Shown piece by piece: positions 26,201-33,993 of a stretch of DNA of 44,171 nt. The position numbers and the translations under genes are program-made. Origin of the DNA: Bacteroidia bacterium (lineage in GTDB: Bacteria; Bacteroidota; Bacteroidia; Bacteroidales; CAJPTX01); the NCBI GenBank assembly GCA_905373475.1, contig CAJPTC010000024.1, positions 1 through 44,171 on the forward strand, read 5' to 3'. Within the stretch, counting starts at the first letter, position 1, and each line of letters starts with the position of its first letter. Below the pieces are notes generated by a model. The model ran no database searches. It was not told the origin of the DNA and worked only from the letters and a program-made list of their open reading frames with translations.

Positions 26201-26585
26201 GTGCCGAGACGGCTGCCCCCGTATAAACCCGATTGCGTACCTTTTGGTAGCCCGTAATAACCACTTGGTCTACTTGTTTGCTATCATCTTCGAGCACAAC
26301 ATTGGTATGTAGCGAACGAATTTTTATGCGCTTTGTAATCATACCCATGTAAGCGAACTCTAGGGTTTGTCCTAATGCTCCCCTAATCTTATACTTACCA
26401 TCGAGGTCGGTTACCGTACGTTCGCCACTCTCTACCAACAATACGTAAGCACCAATGAGCATCTCCCCCTGCGGATCGGAGACAGTGCCCGTTACATAAG
26501 TACCCTCTTGTGCAAAAAGAGAGCTCGCTACTAAAACCAATGGGAGTATGAGTGCAACAAAGTATATGTTTGATCGAAAAGACAT
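23211..26585 (-). CDS. SusC/RagA-family TonB-linked outer-membrane transporter
   Basis: The protein has 1124 residues from ATG 26585. A TTG 15 bp upstream is in frame, but the ATG gives a clean signal peptide ending SSLFAQ. A carboxypeptidase-like domain (~25-105; GTVSDPQGEMLIGAYVLL, DLDGKYKIRG) is followed by the SusC plug with LEGRLPGLNVQS, RINIRGGAS, PLWVIDGAVYEDL, LKDASATSVYGARALNGV and IIVTTKSG. A large beta-barrel follows, ending in TLSMNVTF. It imports substrate with SusD as its lid. It lies 18 bp downstream of a FecA-like receptor, so the operon carries two different TonB-dependent transporters. No gap in the barrel is apparent. Confidence 0.95.
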   Translation of the reverse strand: MSFRSNIYFVALILPLVLVASSLFAQEGTYVTGTVSDPQGEMLIGAYVLLVESGERTVTDLDGKYKIRGALGQTLEFAYMGMITKRIKIRSLHTNVVLEDDSKQVDQVVITGYQKVRNRVYTGAAVSARMNEIKMEGIADVTRMLEGRLPGLNVQSISGTFGAAPRINIRGGASILGNVQPLWVIDGAVYEDLVHLSLDELASGDAVTLVSSAIAGLNPADIEDIQVLKDASATSVYGARALNGVIIVTTKSGRREQPLRVTYSTENTLRLKPRYSEFDLLNSQETMALYQEMADKGYFSLRDALYGRRSGIYYQMFRDLSTINPKTGSFYLANTEEARTEYLKKGEYANTDWLDLLFTYNPTTNHALTFTGGSKNIATYASLGYYYDAGWTIADRVRKLSANLKNTFYITEKLKATLSAQGNFRSQIAPGTLPQRRNHAIGSFERDFDINPFSYALGTSRTLRPYRDDGEREYYRNNWAPFNIFNEYENNQMRIGVQDLKVQAEASYSILQELEVRALLSARQATTSTLHTVGEGSNLVQAFRANETPWVAQQNIYLLHNKDNPLAQPTVALTHGGVLNKTEVNLKSYLARLALDYDKRFDDHDLKGFAFAEVRQTERTNNPFTGYGIQYNKGNQVYTPPAIFEKLFQENTPYFALRQRDERGVTFSLNGTYGHKGRYIANAVLNYEGSNTSGRGARALWLPTWNVGVKWNIDQEAFIKDKRTFSRLALRASYGLTAKMNEEAINANSIYTGGIVNRNQYEWREDKLSIQHLENRDLTWEKMYELNIGLELGLFNNRLSTTLDVYQRNSFDLIDLVRTSGIGGQYYKYANFGDMRTRGIELGIHTRNIELQDFSWYSSLTLAGMHQEITRLLNAPNTFDMVAGRGRGNIVGYPKGSLFSFNFQGLNANGLPTYNFGLYPLNGGPYANIAGADFSDAQYSKSYLLYHGPIEPPITGGLSNTFKFREWEFSFFITMQAGNKIRLNPTFDPEFADLNVFSSEYYNRWLNPGDEWKTDVPVLPSQELIDQVGKENIERAYNTYNYSQNRVADGSFVRMKNISLAYHLPDRYVEKLRLRSINFRFNVTNPFLIYSDKRLKGQDPEYYKSGGVSLPTPKQYTLSMNVTF

Positions 26586-26603
26586 TTTCGCAAAGTTCAA
26601 GGT

Positions 26604-29048
26604 CTAAAAAATAAGTTGTAGCCCCCCGTAGATGCCGAAAGGATGCCCAGCGCGTAACCCAGCTGGGTGGCGTGAAACGAGGTATTTCCGATTCAGAAGG
26701 TTGATAGCGTTTACTGTGAGGGTTACATTTTTGTGTACACGACCGCGTAGAGAGGCATCCAGAAGGTAGTGGGCAGGAATACGCTCTCGGTTTGCAATGC
26801 GCCCTTGTCCAGGGGTTGTACGCATATCGCCGTTATAGCGAATACTGACGGTTGCGTCTACCCACTTGGTTTCGAGTCCTATTTGTGCGTTGAGTGCATG
26901 ACGAAAAATGTACGGGATTTCGTCACCTGCTACTACCGTTCCCCACGAATTGCTTGTAAAATTGTTCAGCATCTGTGTATCGGTAAACGTATATGAAAGT
27001 TGTAGGGGGAGACGAACATGCCATGTATAGGGCAGCGGCTGATATTGTAGGATGCTTTCTACTCCCCGCACAAGAGCTTTACCAATGTTGAACTGGTCGA
27101 GCGTGCCCTGACCGCCTTGTGCTGCAAGGTCGCTTCCCAACATGTTGCTGTAACGATTGTAAAAGCCTATCACTTCAATACGAAGTTCGCGCCACCCTAA
27201 CCGTAATCCCGATTCCATGTTCCAACTGTTTTCGGGCTTCTGTCCGAGCACAGCACTCGGCGGTGCAAAACCTTTATGTACGCCCGCAAAAGCAGACAAG
27301 ATGGGTAGTACTTTGCAGTTTATGCCGAAGCCAGGTAGTATGCCCCATGCCGTATTAGGTATCTCTATGCGCAGATGTCCTGTGCGGCGCGGGTCTGCGG
27401 TCGTATAGTCTCGGTCTACAAGACGCACATTTTCGTAGCGTACGCCCGCTGTTAGAGTGAATATATCCTTTACCCATTTGGTCAGCAAATAGCTAGAAAA
27501 AGCGTGTGCGGTAGTAATTCGGTTTGCGCTACTCCCTGGCAAACCTGCAAGAAAGAGCTCCATCTTACCCTCTCGCATCGAATAACTGTCGTCGTGCTGG
27601 AAACGATCCTCGAGATCGGCGTGATAACGGAGTCCCAACTCCGTGGTAAAAAAGCCTCCGCCTAAGTCGAAACGGTATTCGCCTTTGGTCTGTGCACCGC
27701 GAGAATGGTACGAACGCTTGTTTGCACGCAACATTAACGCCTCGCCAATATAGTCGCGTGCTCCTGTTACAACATCGAAATAAAGGCTGTTTGTTTCAGG
27801 ATCGGCGAGTATGTCAGTAATATTCCGTCGCTCGGCTTTGGTGTGTCCTGTGCGTACTTCATTTAGCTTGTACCAATTGCGGAAGAAGTAGTTGTAGTAT
27901 AAGTTTGTTGTAATCTTTAGCTTGTTCGGGAGCTCTAGTAGGTGGGTGGCAACGTACTGGAAGTGACGCGTTGTTAGGTTATCCTTTTGTGCTCCTGCAT
28001 ACCGATAGAAGGGGCGCGTGGCAAAATCAGTCTCCGAGAGGCCAAGATAGGTTTCGTCCGAATCCTCATTGGCAAAACCGAGCTTAAATTCCAAGCGCTG
28101 ACGCAAGTCGGCATCCTCCTGTGTATGTACTGCCACCTTTGCGATGAGGTCGTTGCGTTGAAACCCTGTACGTTTGTCGGGTATGTCGTGCCGAAAACCT
28201 TTAGACTGGTGGCGCAGGTATTCTACCATAAAGCCTACATGTTGATACGAGTTGCCCACCATCAGGTGGCTCTTTAGTGTATTGTATACACCATACGAGG
28301 TAATAAGCTTTGCCTGTAAACGCAGGGGAATGGGGGTAGAGATCATGTTAATTGCCCCACCCGTAGTGAACGGACCATATTGTACTTGGCTGCTCCCTTT
28401 CAACACTTCGATGGCGTACATGCGTGCGGCATTTGGGAAATAGTAGGCGGCAGGTGCTGCATACGGGGCAGGAGCGGCGAGTATTCCGTCTTCCATTAGT
28501 GTAATTCGTTCACTTCGTTCTGCTTTTGTGCCACGTAAGCTGATATTGGGGCGTAGACCAAAGCCGTCTTCCTCATAGATATTCACCCCAGGCACACTCT
28601 TAAGCATTCGATTGATGTCGGAATAACCGCTTAGGGTAATCTCTTTTGGCGAGAGGTAATAGGCAGAGCCCGTACGGTTTCTAGCCTCGAACTTGGAGCC
28701 TATCATAGAGCTTGCCCGCACGACGACTTCGTCGATTGAGTCGTTCATCTGGATAGAATCTGCCAAGCGCTGTGCTTCAATGCGTCGTAGGGAGTCTGCT
28801 ATACGCCCTGATGCTACTTGTACACGAGTTTGTGCAATCCCCAAAAATGGGGACATGAAAAGAAATAGTCCTACTGCGGCTAACCTACTCCTAAAAAGTC
28901 GTATAATTATCTGTATAATAGGTGTTTGTATAGTATTATATATCCGCTGCAATGGGGAACAAGCTCGCGAATCATGTACTAAAATATGTGCCCTTTTTTC
29001 TAAAAAAGACTTACTTCTTGGATTATTGCTTACAGGTAATACCTCCAT
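26604..29048 (-). CDS. FecA-like TonB-dependent receptor, first gene of the uptake operon
   Basis: The protein has 814 residues from ATG 29048, preceded by GAGAG. The signal peptide (FLFMSPFLGIAQ) begins only ~50 residues in, giving an unusually long basic n-region; no other ATG lies before it. After a short TonB-box region (DEVVVRAS) comes the plug (LKSVPGVNIYEEDG, PNISLRGTKAERSERITLMEDGI, IEVLKGSSQVQYGPFTTGGAINM) resembling FecA-type receptors for ferric-citrate-like ligands, then a ~600-residue barrel. It is followed after 18 bp by SusC. FecA similarity suggests a metal-chelate or small charged ligand, but that is weak evidence for substrate. Confidence 0.9.
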   Translation of the reverse strand: MEVLPVSNNPRSKSFLEKRAHILVHDSRACSPLQRIYNTIQTPIIQIIIRLFRSRLAAVGLFLFMSPFLGIAQTRVQVASGRIADSLRRIEAQRLADSIQMNDSIDEVVVRASSMIGSKFEARNRTGSAYYLSPKEITLSGYSDINRMLKSVPGVNIYEEDGFGLRPNISLRGTKAERSERITLMEDGILAAPAPYAAPAAYYFPNAARMYAIEVLKGSSQVQYGPFTTGGAINMISTPIPLRLQAKLITSYGVYNTLKSHLMVGNSYQHVGFMVEYLRHQSKGFRHDIPDKRTGFQRNDLIAKVAVHTQEDADLRQRLEFKLGFANEDSDETYLGLSETDFATRPFYRYAGAQKDNLTTRHFQYVATHLLELPNKLKITTNLYYNYFFRNWYKLNEVRTGHTKAERRNITDILADPETNSLYFDVVTGARDYIGEALMLRANKRSYHSRGAQTKGEYRFDLGGGFFTTELGLRYHADLEDRFQHDDSYSMREGKMELFLAGLPGSSANRITTAHAFSSYLLTKWVKDIFTLTAGVRYENVRLVDRDYTTADPRRTGHLRIEIPNTAWGILPGFGINCKVLPILSAFAGVHKGFAPPSAVLGQKPENSWNMESGLRLGWRELRIEVIGFYNRYSNMLGSDLAAQGGQGTLDQFNIGKALVRGVESILQYQPLPYTWHVRLPLQLSYTFTDTQMLNNFTSNSWGTVVAGDEIPYIFRHALNAQIGLETKWVDATVSIRYNGDMRTTPGQGRIANRERIPAHYLLDASLRGRVHKNVTLTVNAINLLNRKYLVSRHPAGLRAGHPFGIYGGLQLIF

Positions 29049-29110
29049 AAACTCTCAATTATAATAGTTAGAAGAGACACAACGGCAGTTACTACTGTGC
29101 CAGTTGAGAG
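29049..29110 (-). promoter_or_regulatory. Leader structure that could sequester the uptake-operon ribosome-binding site
   Basis: On the minus strand CTCTCAA (29110-29104) is perfectly complementary to TTGAGAG (29058-29052), which lies directly before the ATG and contains the likely GAGAG ribosome-binding site. Between them a second hairpin can form (GGCACAGT/ACTGCC, bulged). Confidence 0.35.
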
Positions 29111-29258
29111 GGTGGAGGGGAGTTTGAATGGCACAAAGAACGAGTATTTAGATCAGATCTACAATCGCAACAAATGGGTAAATGTTCAAAGTGGGGTATG
29201 CTTAAGGCGTAATTAAAGAGCAAAAGCACCGTAATACCAAACAGTAAAAATTTAAGAG

Positions 29259-29303
29259 TTGCGAGACGTATTGCTAGTGCTGATAATCAATAAATTAAAT
29301 AAT
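29259..29303. repeat. Dispersed intergenic repeat, copy 1
   Basis: A segment with GCGAGA-x-GTATT, then GATAATCAATA-x-ATTAAATAAT. The same arrangement recurs at 37506-37552, after the type IIG gene. The GATAATCAA core also appears in the terminal repeats near 43550 and 43815. Confidence 0.5.
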
Positions 29304-29494
29304 CTTATAATTCTTCGTGCAGGAGGCATAATGTAAGAGCTCGTAGCGTTTTGTCCCTTTAATAATACTCACCGCTTCGTAGCCTCGCGCCCTAGTACGA
29401 TGCACTATCTGGAGCGTAGATCGACGGGGTAAACCCTCGTGCGTGGGCATTGAATACACGATTTAGTCTTTTGAATATCAACGTTTTTTGTGGG

Positions 29495-29555
29495 AGAAGA
29501 GGTGTGCCTCGCCTGTTAATACTCCTATGTGGAGCTTTAGAGCCTCTTCTTGAGG
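29495..29555. ncRNA. Candidate structured RNA segment, unclassified
   Basis: AGAAGAGG (29495-29502) and CCTCTTCT (29543-29550) are perfectly complementary. They enclose CTCC-TATGT-GGAG (29522-29534), and alternative hairpins GAGG-TGTG-CCTC and CCTC-TTCTT-GAGG overlap them. No known family was recognised; strand and limits are uncertain. Confidence 0.25.
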
Positions 29556-29767
29556 TTGTTGTATTACAGTATGTGCTTTATTTTTCCTTTATTTATGCTT
29601 TCAAAAGCACAACATTCAATTACCAATGAGCGATTAGCAATTACAAACGCTTGTACATAAAGTATTATATACCAATCTCTTAATGTCGCAATGTTATATT
29701 TTCGATGGAAACAGAAGATAAAACGTTAAGCAGACGATTGTGTCCATACGTTATAACATGCGGTTGT

Positions 29768-29798
29768 TTTGTTAATTAGCGAAAAGGATCTACCTTTG
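29768..29798 (+). promoter_or_regulatory. tRNA-operon promoter, TTTG-N19-TACCTTTG
   Basis: -33 TTTG (29768-29771), exactly 19 nt, then -7 TACCTTTG (29791-29798), a full Bacteroidota consensus. It lies ~60 bp upstream of tRNA-Ser. Confidence 0.7.
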
Positions 29799-29860
29799 TT
29801 GCGTTGTAGGGTTAGGAGAGGCGCGCTCTCAGTACTCACACAGCGTGGTTTGACAGTGTT

Positions 29861-29952
29861 GGAGAGATGGGTGAGTGGCTGAAACCAACAGTTTGCTAAA
29901 CTGTCGTATTGGGCAACTGATACCGGGGGTTCGAATCCCCCTCTCTCCGCCA
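29861..29952 (+). tRNA. tRNA-Ser(GCT)
   Basis: Acceptor arm GGAGAGA (29861-29867) pairs with TCTCTCC (29942-29948). The anticodon loop TTGCTAA is closed by ACAGT/ACTGT, giving anticodon GCT (29895-29897). A long variable arm, as in class II tRNAs, and the T-loop TTCGAATC are present. CCA is encoded (29950-29952). Confidence 0.95.
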
Positions 29953-29955
29953 CAA

Positions 29956-30030
29956 CGGGGTATAGCGCAGTCCGGTTAGCGTATCTGCTTTGGGAGCAGA
30001 GGGTCGCAGGTTCGAATCCTGCTACCCCGA
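29956..30030 (+). tRNA. tRNA-Pro(TGG)
   Basis: Acceptor arm CGGGGTA (29956-29962) pairs with TACCCCG (30023-30029). The anticodon stem TCTGC/GCAGA closes loop TTTGGGA, giving anticodon TGG (29991-29993). T-loop TTCGAATC is present. CCA is not encoded, unlike the serine tRNA 3 bp upstream. Confidence 0.95.
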
Positions 30031-30057
30031 CTACGAAGAGAATAACACATTGTGTGA

Positions 30058-31134
30058 ATGAGTTCCAAGGCACTGGCAAATCTAGTTCTACTAGGTTTGC
30101 CTTTTTTTTTACTCTTGCAGGCGTGTGTGCCTGCCCGTGAGTTCAAGGCGCTTGACGAGAAGTACCAAGGATTGAAAGATCATGTTGCAGCTCTAGAGTT
30201 CACGAACGATACGCTCAATAATGCCTTGAAAGAGACACGAGCGACCAATGCAACGCTCCTAGCACGCTGGCAAAACATACAGCACTACTCAGATAGTTTG
30301 GCTGCCGATTTGCGCCAATTGCAGGAATCGAATACACGCCTGCGCAACGATTATACCGACCTCGAGTCGCTTCATAAGGGGCTCATGGCTGGTAATCAGA
30401 AAGAAATGGGGCGTTTGTTGGCCGAAATCCAAAAGAACCAGTCGCAACTTCAAGGGAGAGAAGATGCCTTGAAGGAAATGGAACGGCAGCTATTTCAGCG
30501 TCGTCAGGAGCAAGAAAAGGAGGCGCTTCGCCAACAAGAGGATAAAAAGAAGCTTGATTCACTACGCGCCGACCTTGAACGAATGTCGGTAGATGTTGAA
30601 AAGAAGAATGCCAATATTGCCGAATTACAGCGCGCATTAGCACAGCGCGATTCTGTATCGCAGGCACTACGTCAGCGCGTATCGGATGCCATGTTTGGAT
30701 TTGAAGGAAAGGGGCTGAGCGTGTATCAAAAGAATGGGCGAGTTTATGTTTCGTTGGATGAGCAGCTCCTCTTTAAGCCTGGAAAATATGATGTGGATGC
30801 TAAAGGTAGAGAGGCTATCCTCGCACTAGGGCAAGTGTTGACACAACACCCCGAGATCAACGTTGAGGTAGAGGGGCATACCGACGATGTGCCGATGAAA
30901 GGTACGGGGCAAATTAAGGACAATTGGGATTTGAGCGTGATGCGTGCCACGGCAATTGTAAGACTTCTAACAACGGCAGGAAAGCTCGATCCCAAACGCG
31001 TTACTGCATCGGGGCGTGGAGAGTATTTTCCACTAGACCCCGCAAAGACTGCCGAGGCAAGACAAAAAAATAGGCGTACTGAAATTATTCTCATTCCGCA
31101 GATAAGCCAAGTCCTCGATCTGATTAGGAACTAG
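30058..31134 (+). CDS. OmpA-family lipoprotein with coiled coil and peptidoglycan-binding domain
   Basis: The protein has 358 residues and starts 27 bp after tRNA-Pro. Lipobox LLQAC (C23) marks a lipoprotein. Residues ~30-215 form a long coiled coil rich in Glu, Gln, Lys and Leu. The C-terminal OmpA domain (about 240-350) has INVEVEGHTDDVP, DNWDLSVMRA (D291) and QKNRRTEIIL (R339/R340), the Asp and Arg that bind diaminopimelate in peptidoglycan. It probably links the outer membrane to the wall. No separate promoter is visible, so read-through from the tRNA promoter is likely. A T9 run (30102-30110) in the signal-peptide codons is another possible slippage site; it is in frame here. Confidence 0.9.
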   Translation: MSSKALANLVLLGLPFFLLLQACVPAREFKALDEKYQGLKDHVAALEFTNDTLNNALKETRATNATLLARWQNIQHYSDSLAADLRQLQESNTRLRNDYTDLESLHKGLMAGNQKEMGRLLAEIQKNQSQLQGREDALKEMERQLFQRRQEQEKEALRQQEDKKKLDSLRADLERMSVDVEKKNANIAELQRALAQRDSVSQALRQRVSDAMFGFEGKGLSVYQKNGRVYVSLDEQLLFKPGKYDVDAKGREAILALGQVLTQHPEINVEVEGHTDDVPMKGTGQIKDNWDLSVMRATAIVRLLTTAGKLDPKRVTASGRGEYFPLDPAKTAEARQKNRRTEIILIPQISQVLDLIRN

Positions 31135-31195
31135 GGGGTAGATGTATCTAAAAGAAGGTCTGTAGCGTTATACTATCGGTTTGAAATCTGTACAA

Positions 31196-31573
31196 ATGTT
31201 ATTGCGCAAGTATTTATTGAGCATTTTCTTGTTCTCTGTTGTCCTTTTTTTCGTTTCGTGCGAAAAGCCCAGTACTGAGTTTAGTTTTCAGCACGATTGG
31301 AGAATTGAGAGTGTGAGTCGCGCTGGAGTGGATGTTCCAGACGATGCTGCGATAGGCGACAACTACTATTTTAAGAAGAATGGGAAGTGCTACATCACCC
31401 GTCATACAACAGGGGAGATTGAAACACATACTTGGCGCAATAACAGCGACCTTAAGGAGCTATACATAGATGATTTCCGTTACGAGATCTATAAAGCCGA
31501 AGGCAATGAACTCGTATTTGGACAGGTTGTGGAAGGCAAGGAACTATTTACTTTTCACACACGAAAAAAGTAA
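31196..31573 (+). CDS. Small lipocalin-like lipoprotein
   Basis: The protein has 125 residues from ATG 31196; an in-frame TTG 15 bp upstream is less likely. The signal peptide ends FFVSC (C22). The remainder is a compact series of beta strands (HDWRIESVSRAGVDVPDD, NYYFKKNGKCYI, ELVFGQVVEGKELFTF) similar in layout to small lipocalin-like Bacteroidota lipoproteins. I do not recognise a specific family. It lies ~60 bp after the OmpA gene and may be in the same transcript. It is followed by a weak hairpin. Confidence 0.7.
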   Translation: MLLRKYLLSIFLFSVVLFFVSCEKPSTEFSFQHDWRIESVSRAGVDVPDDAAIGDNYYFKKNGKCYITRHTTGEIETHTWRNNSDLKELYIDDFRYEIYKAEGNELVFGQVVEGKELFTFHTRKK

Positions 31574-31595
31574 ATAGCCTCTGTATAGAGCTATT
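31573..31595 (+). terminator. Weak hairpin after the small lipoprotein gene
   Basis: AATAGCCTC and GAGCTATT pair with one bulged base across a short loop. No T-run follows closely, so terminator activity is doubtful. Confidence 0.3.
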
Positions 31596-31820
31596 GTCTT
31601 CTCCCCAAACGCAACGCGTATTTTTTCGCTTTGCATTGGTTTCTAGTCCGTAGTTTTTACATTTAACGAGATGCTGGCATACCCTAAGAAGGGGGGAGTC
31701 ACGTCAGGGAGTTGCCTAGGGTTATAAGTTACCTCTCACGGTATCCTCTTCTTTGTAATTTGATTTCCAATAAATTATAGCAAGCAAGGGTAAATTTCTA
31801 ATTTTACGCCTTGTGTAACC

Positions 31821-31852
31821 GCTCGTGCACTGTGCACGGGCATAACTTTTTT
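31821..31852 (+). promoter_or_regulatory. Hairpin plus U6 immediately before the TonB receptor start codon
   Basis: A 9-bp stem (31821-31829 with 31833-31841; core CGTGCA/TGCACG, one G-T pair, 3-nt loop) is followed 5 nt later by TTTTTT (31847-31852), then ATG at 31856. It could act as an attenuator or as the end of the upstream transcript. Confidence 0.5.
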
Positions 31853-31855
31853 ATA

Positions 31856-33880
31856 ATGGTAATAACTTATTTATTTGCGAAGCACATAGCTTGCTTCAAG
31901 CACTGGTTGGGCACGCAGTTTTCTGTGTTTGCCTCTATCGGTCGTGTGGTGCGTATTGGTGTTCTACCGCTAGCATACGTAATGCTCGCGTTCGGACAAC
32001 ATGCTTTTGCACAAGCCGACTCTGTTATTCGTACTTACCATGAGGAGATAGACTCCGTACTCATTGAAACAGTCCGACAACAGGCACTTTCTCTTATTCC
32101 GCGTGCCTCTGTACAGCGCCTTACGGGAGAACAGCTTCTCAAGACAGGCTCTACTTCTGTACAACAGGCGTTGGATGTGTTACCAGGCGTAGACATCCGA
32201 CAGCGCGGTCCGCTCGGGATACAGGCCGATCTAGGTATTCGTGGCGGCAGTTTCGACCAAGTGCTTATCCTTATCGACGGTCTCGATGTTACCGACGCGC
32301 AAACAGGGCATCATAGTTTAGCGCTCCCGCTGCGTCCCGAGGCTATGAGCCGCCTCGAGCTCCTTTCTGGTCCAGGTGCACGCATGTATGGACCAGGCGC
32401 ATACGCAGGAGCAATCAACATTATTCCGCGTCGTGCAGACTCTACACATTTCCTCCTTTCCACCAAGTTCGGGCAGTATGGGCTTAAAGATATGTTTGCA
32501 GGTCTGGCACATCGATACGGAAATATTTCATTTACAGGCTATGCCACAGGAAGTAGCTCCGATGGCTATACAACCAATACAGACCACGTAGCTTACACTG
32601 GCTACATTGCTACACAGCTTGATCTACCACGCGGACAGATACGTATTCAACTTGCACACCTAGGCAAAGCCTTTGGCGCACAAGCCTACTATACTCCAAA
32701 GTTTCCCGACCAATTTGAAACTGTAAAAACGAGTATTGCAACACTCTCATACCAAGGTTATAGAGGACGATGGGAATGGGAAACGAATTTTGCCTATCGC
32801 CACCTTACCGATTGTTTCGAGCTTTTTCGTAACAATGCCCCTGCGTGGTACAAGGGGCACAACTATCATCAAACACAGTTGGCTACGGGACGCGCGCGCA
32901 TGGCATATTCCACACGCATATCGCGTACGCAGTTGGCTCTAATAGGGCGATACGACGATATTTGGAGCACCAATTTGGGTAAAACTGCCGACCAATCGCG
33001 CGCAATATTAGGTGTAGCAGGACAACGTTACACGCACCACGGCGACCGCTTAAACCTAACGGCGAGTCTTGAACAAACACTTTACATCAGTGCTCTTACC
33101 ATAAATCTGGGCGCTATGAGTTCCTACAATTCAGCCTACAAATGGACGTATGCTTACGGTGCTGATCTTAGCTATCGTTTCTCGCCCATAGTTAATACAA
33201 CACTCTCTATCAACAGTGCTTACCGTCTACCCACTTTTACAGACCTTTACTATAACTCACCGACACGTGCAGGCAACGAAAATTTGCGCCCCGAAAATGC
33301 ACTGACAACAGAAGGTGGGGTAAATCTACGTACCGAATTATTTCGTGCGTCACTTACTGGCTTTTATCGCACAGGGAGGAATATTATAGATTGGATACAG
33401 CCCACGCCTTCCGCCACTGTTTGGCAAGCGCAAAATCACAAAAGCTTAAATACAATAGGCGGCGAACTTTCGGCGGGCATTTACCCCCGTGTGCAATTCT
33501 TAGAGAATGTCGAAATGGCTTACGCCTATTGCAAGCACTTAAATACTGACGATGCGCAGCGTGGCTCGTCGTATGCTTTGGACAATCTGGTACATCTGCT
33601 TACGCTGCGTGCTGAAATTCCGTGCACGAAGTGGGTTAGTATTTTGCCAGCCGTACGCTACTCGAAGCGTGCTGGTTTTTACACGCCTATTGCCACGGGC
33701 ATTGCTACGAGCTATCCTGACAATTTGAGCCTTGATCTCCGAACCATTGTTCATCTTCCCGCAGTAGAACTCTTTGTAGAGGCATCTAACCTCTTAGATG
33801 CTAAACGGGTAGATATTGGCGAAGTACCTCTCCCAAGGCGTTGGCTCTCGTGTGGTGCTACTTATCGGCTGAACTGGTAA
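31856..33880 (+). CDS. BtuB-like TonB-dependent outer-membrane receptor
   Basis: The protein has 674 residues from ATG 31856. An upstream in-frame TTG would place the hairpin inside the coding region, so the ATG is preferred. A long signal sequence ends HAFAQAD. There is no carboxypeptidase-like domain. The plug shows LLKTGSTSVQQALDVLPGV, DLGIRGGSFDQVLILIDGL and LELLSGPGARMYGPGAYAGA, close in layout to BtuB/CirA receptors. The barrel ends CGATYRLNW. Four TonB receptors lie in this window, and this is the only one standing alone. Substrate could be cobalamin or another chelate; the leader shows no convincing cobalamin riboswitch. Confidence 0.88.
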   Translation: MVITYLFAKHIACFKHWLGTQFSVFASIGRVVRIGVLPLAYVMLAFGQHAFAQADSVIRTYHEEIDSVLIETVRQQALSLIPRASVQRLTGEQLLKTGSTSVQQALDVLPGVDIRQRGPLGIQADLGIRGGSFDQVLILIDGLDVTDAQTGHHSLALPLRPEAMSRLELLSGPGARMYGPGAYAGAINIIPRRADSTHFLLSTKFGQYGLKDMFAGLAHRYGNISFTGYATGSSSDGYTTNTDHVAYTGYIATQLDLPRGQIRIQLAHLGKAFGAQAYYTPKFPDQFETVKTSIATLSYQGYRGRWEWETNFAYRHLTDCFELFRNNAPAWYKGHNYHQTQLATGRARMAYSTRISRTQLALIGRYDDIWSTNLGKTADQSRAILGVAGQRYTHHGDRLNLTASLEQTLYISALTINLGAMSSYNSAYKWTYAYGADLSYRFSPIVNTTLSINSAYRLPTFTDLYYNSPTRAGNENLRPENALTTEGGVNLRTELFRASLTGFYRTGRNIIDWIQPTPSATVWQAQNHKSLNTIGGELSAGIYPRVQFLENVEMAYAYCKHLNTDDAQRGSSYALDNLVHLLTLRAEIPCTKWVSILPAVRYSKRAGFYTPIATGIATSYPDNLSLDLRTIVHLPAVELFVEASNLLDAKRVDIGEVPLPRRWLSCGATYRLNW

Positions 33881-33921
33881 GAGTGTTTAATTTTCTTCAG
33901 AGGGTGAGACAAAACTTAAAT

Positions 33922-33951
33922 AAATAGGCGAGTCGTATAGCTCGCCTATTT
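33922..33951. terminator. Bidirectional intrinsic terminator
   Basis: AAATAGGCGAG (33922-33932) and CTCGCCTATTT (33941-33951) form a perfect 11-bp stem with an 8-nt loop. A and T tracts lie on either side. It separates the convergent receptor gene and minus-strand lipoprotein. Confidence 0.8.
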
Positions 33952-33993
33952 TATTGCTCTGAATTTAGGTTGGGGGAAACTTGCATATGGCTT

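Larger units (their letters stand above)
29111..29767. other. Long intergenic region between the uptake operon and the tRNA-OmpA operon
   Basis: No credible protein gene is present. It contains a short dispersed repeat (29259-29303), a cluster of small complementary segments around 29495-29555, and AT-rich sequence leading to the tRNA promoter. No exact TAnnTTTG for the minus-strand uptake operon was found within ~200 bp of its start. Confidence 0.6.

Noticed and set aside
29726..30079. Minus-strand open frame of 117 codons containing GFEPATLCSQSRYANRTALYP
   Set aside because: It runs antisense through both tRNAs; this peptide is the well-known spurious translation of tRNA genes.
31574..31855. 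Cobalamin riboswitch upstream of the BtuB-like receptor
   Set aside because: GTCAGGGAGTTGCC only loosely recalls a B12 box and the other conserved riboswitch elements are absent. Kept only as an unclassified leader.
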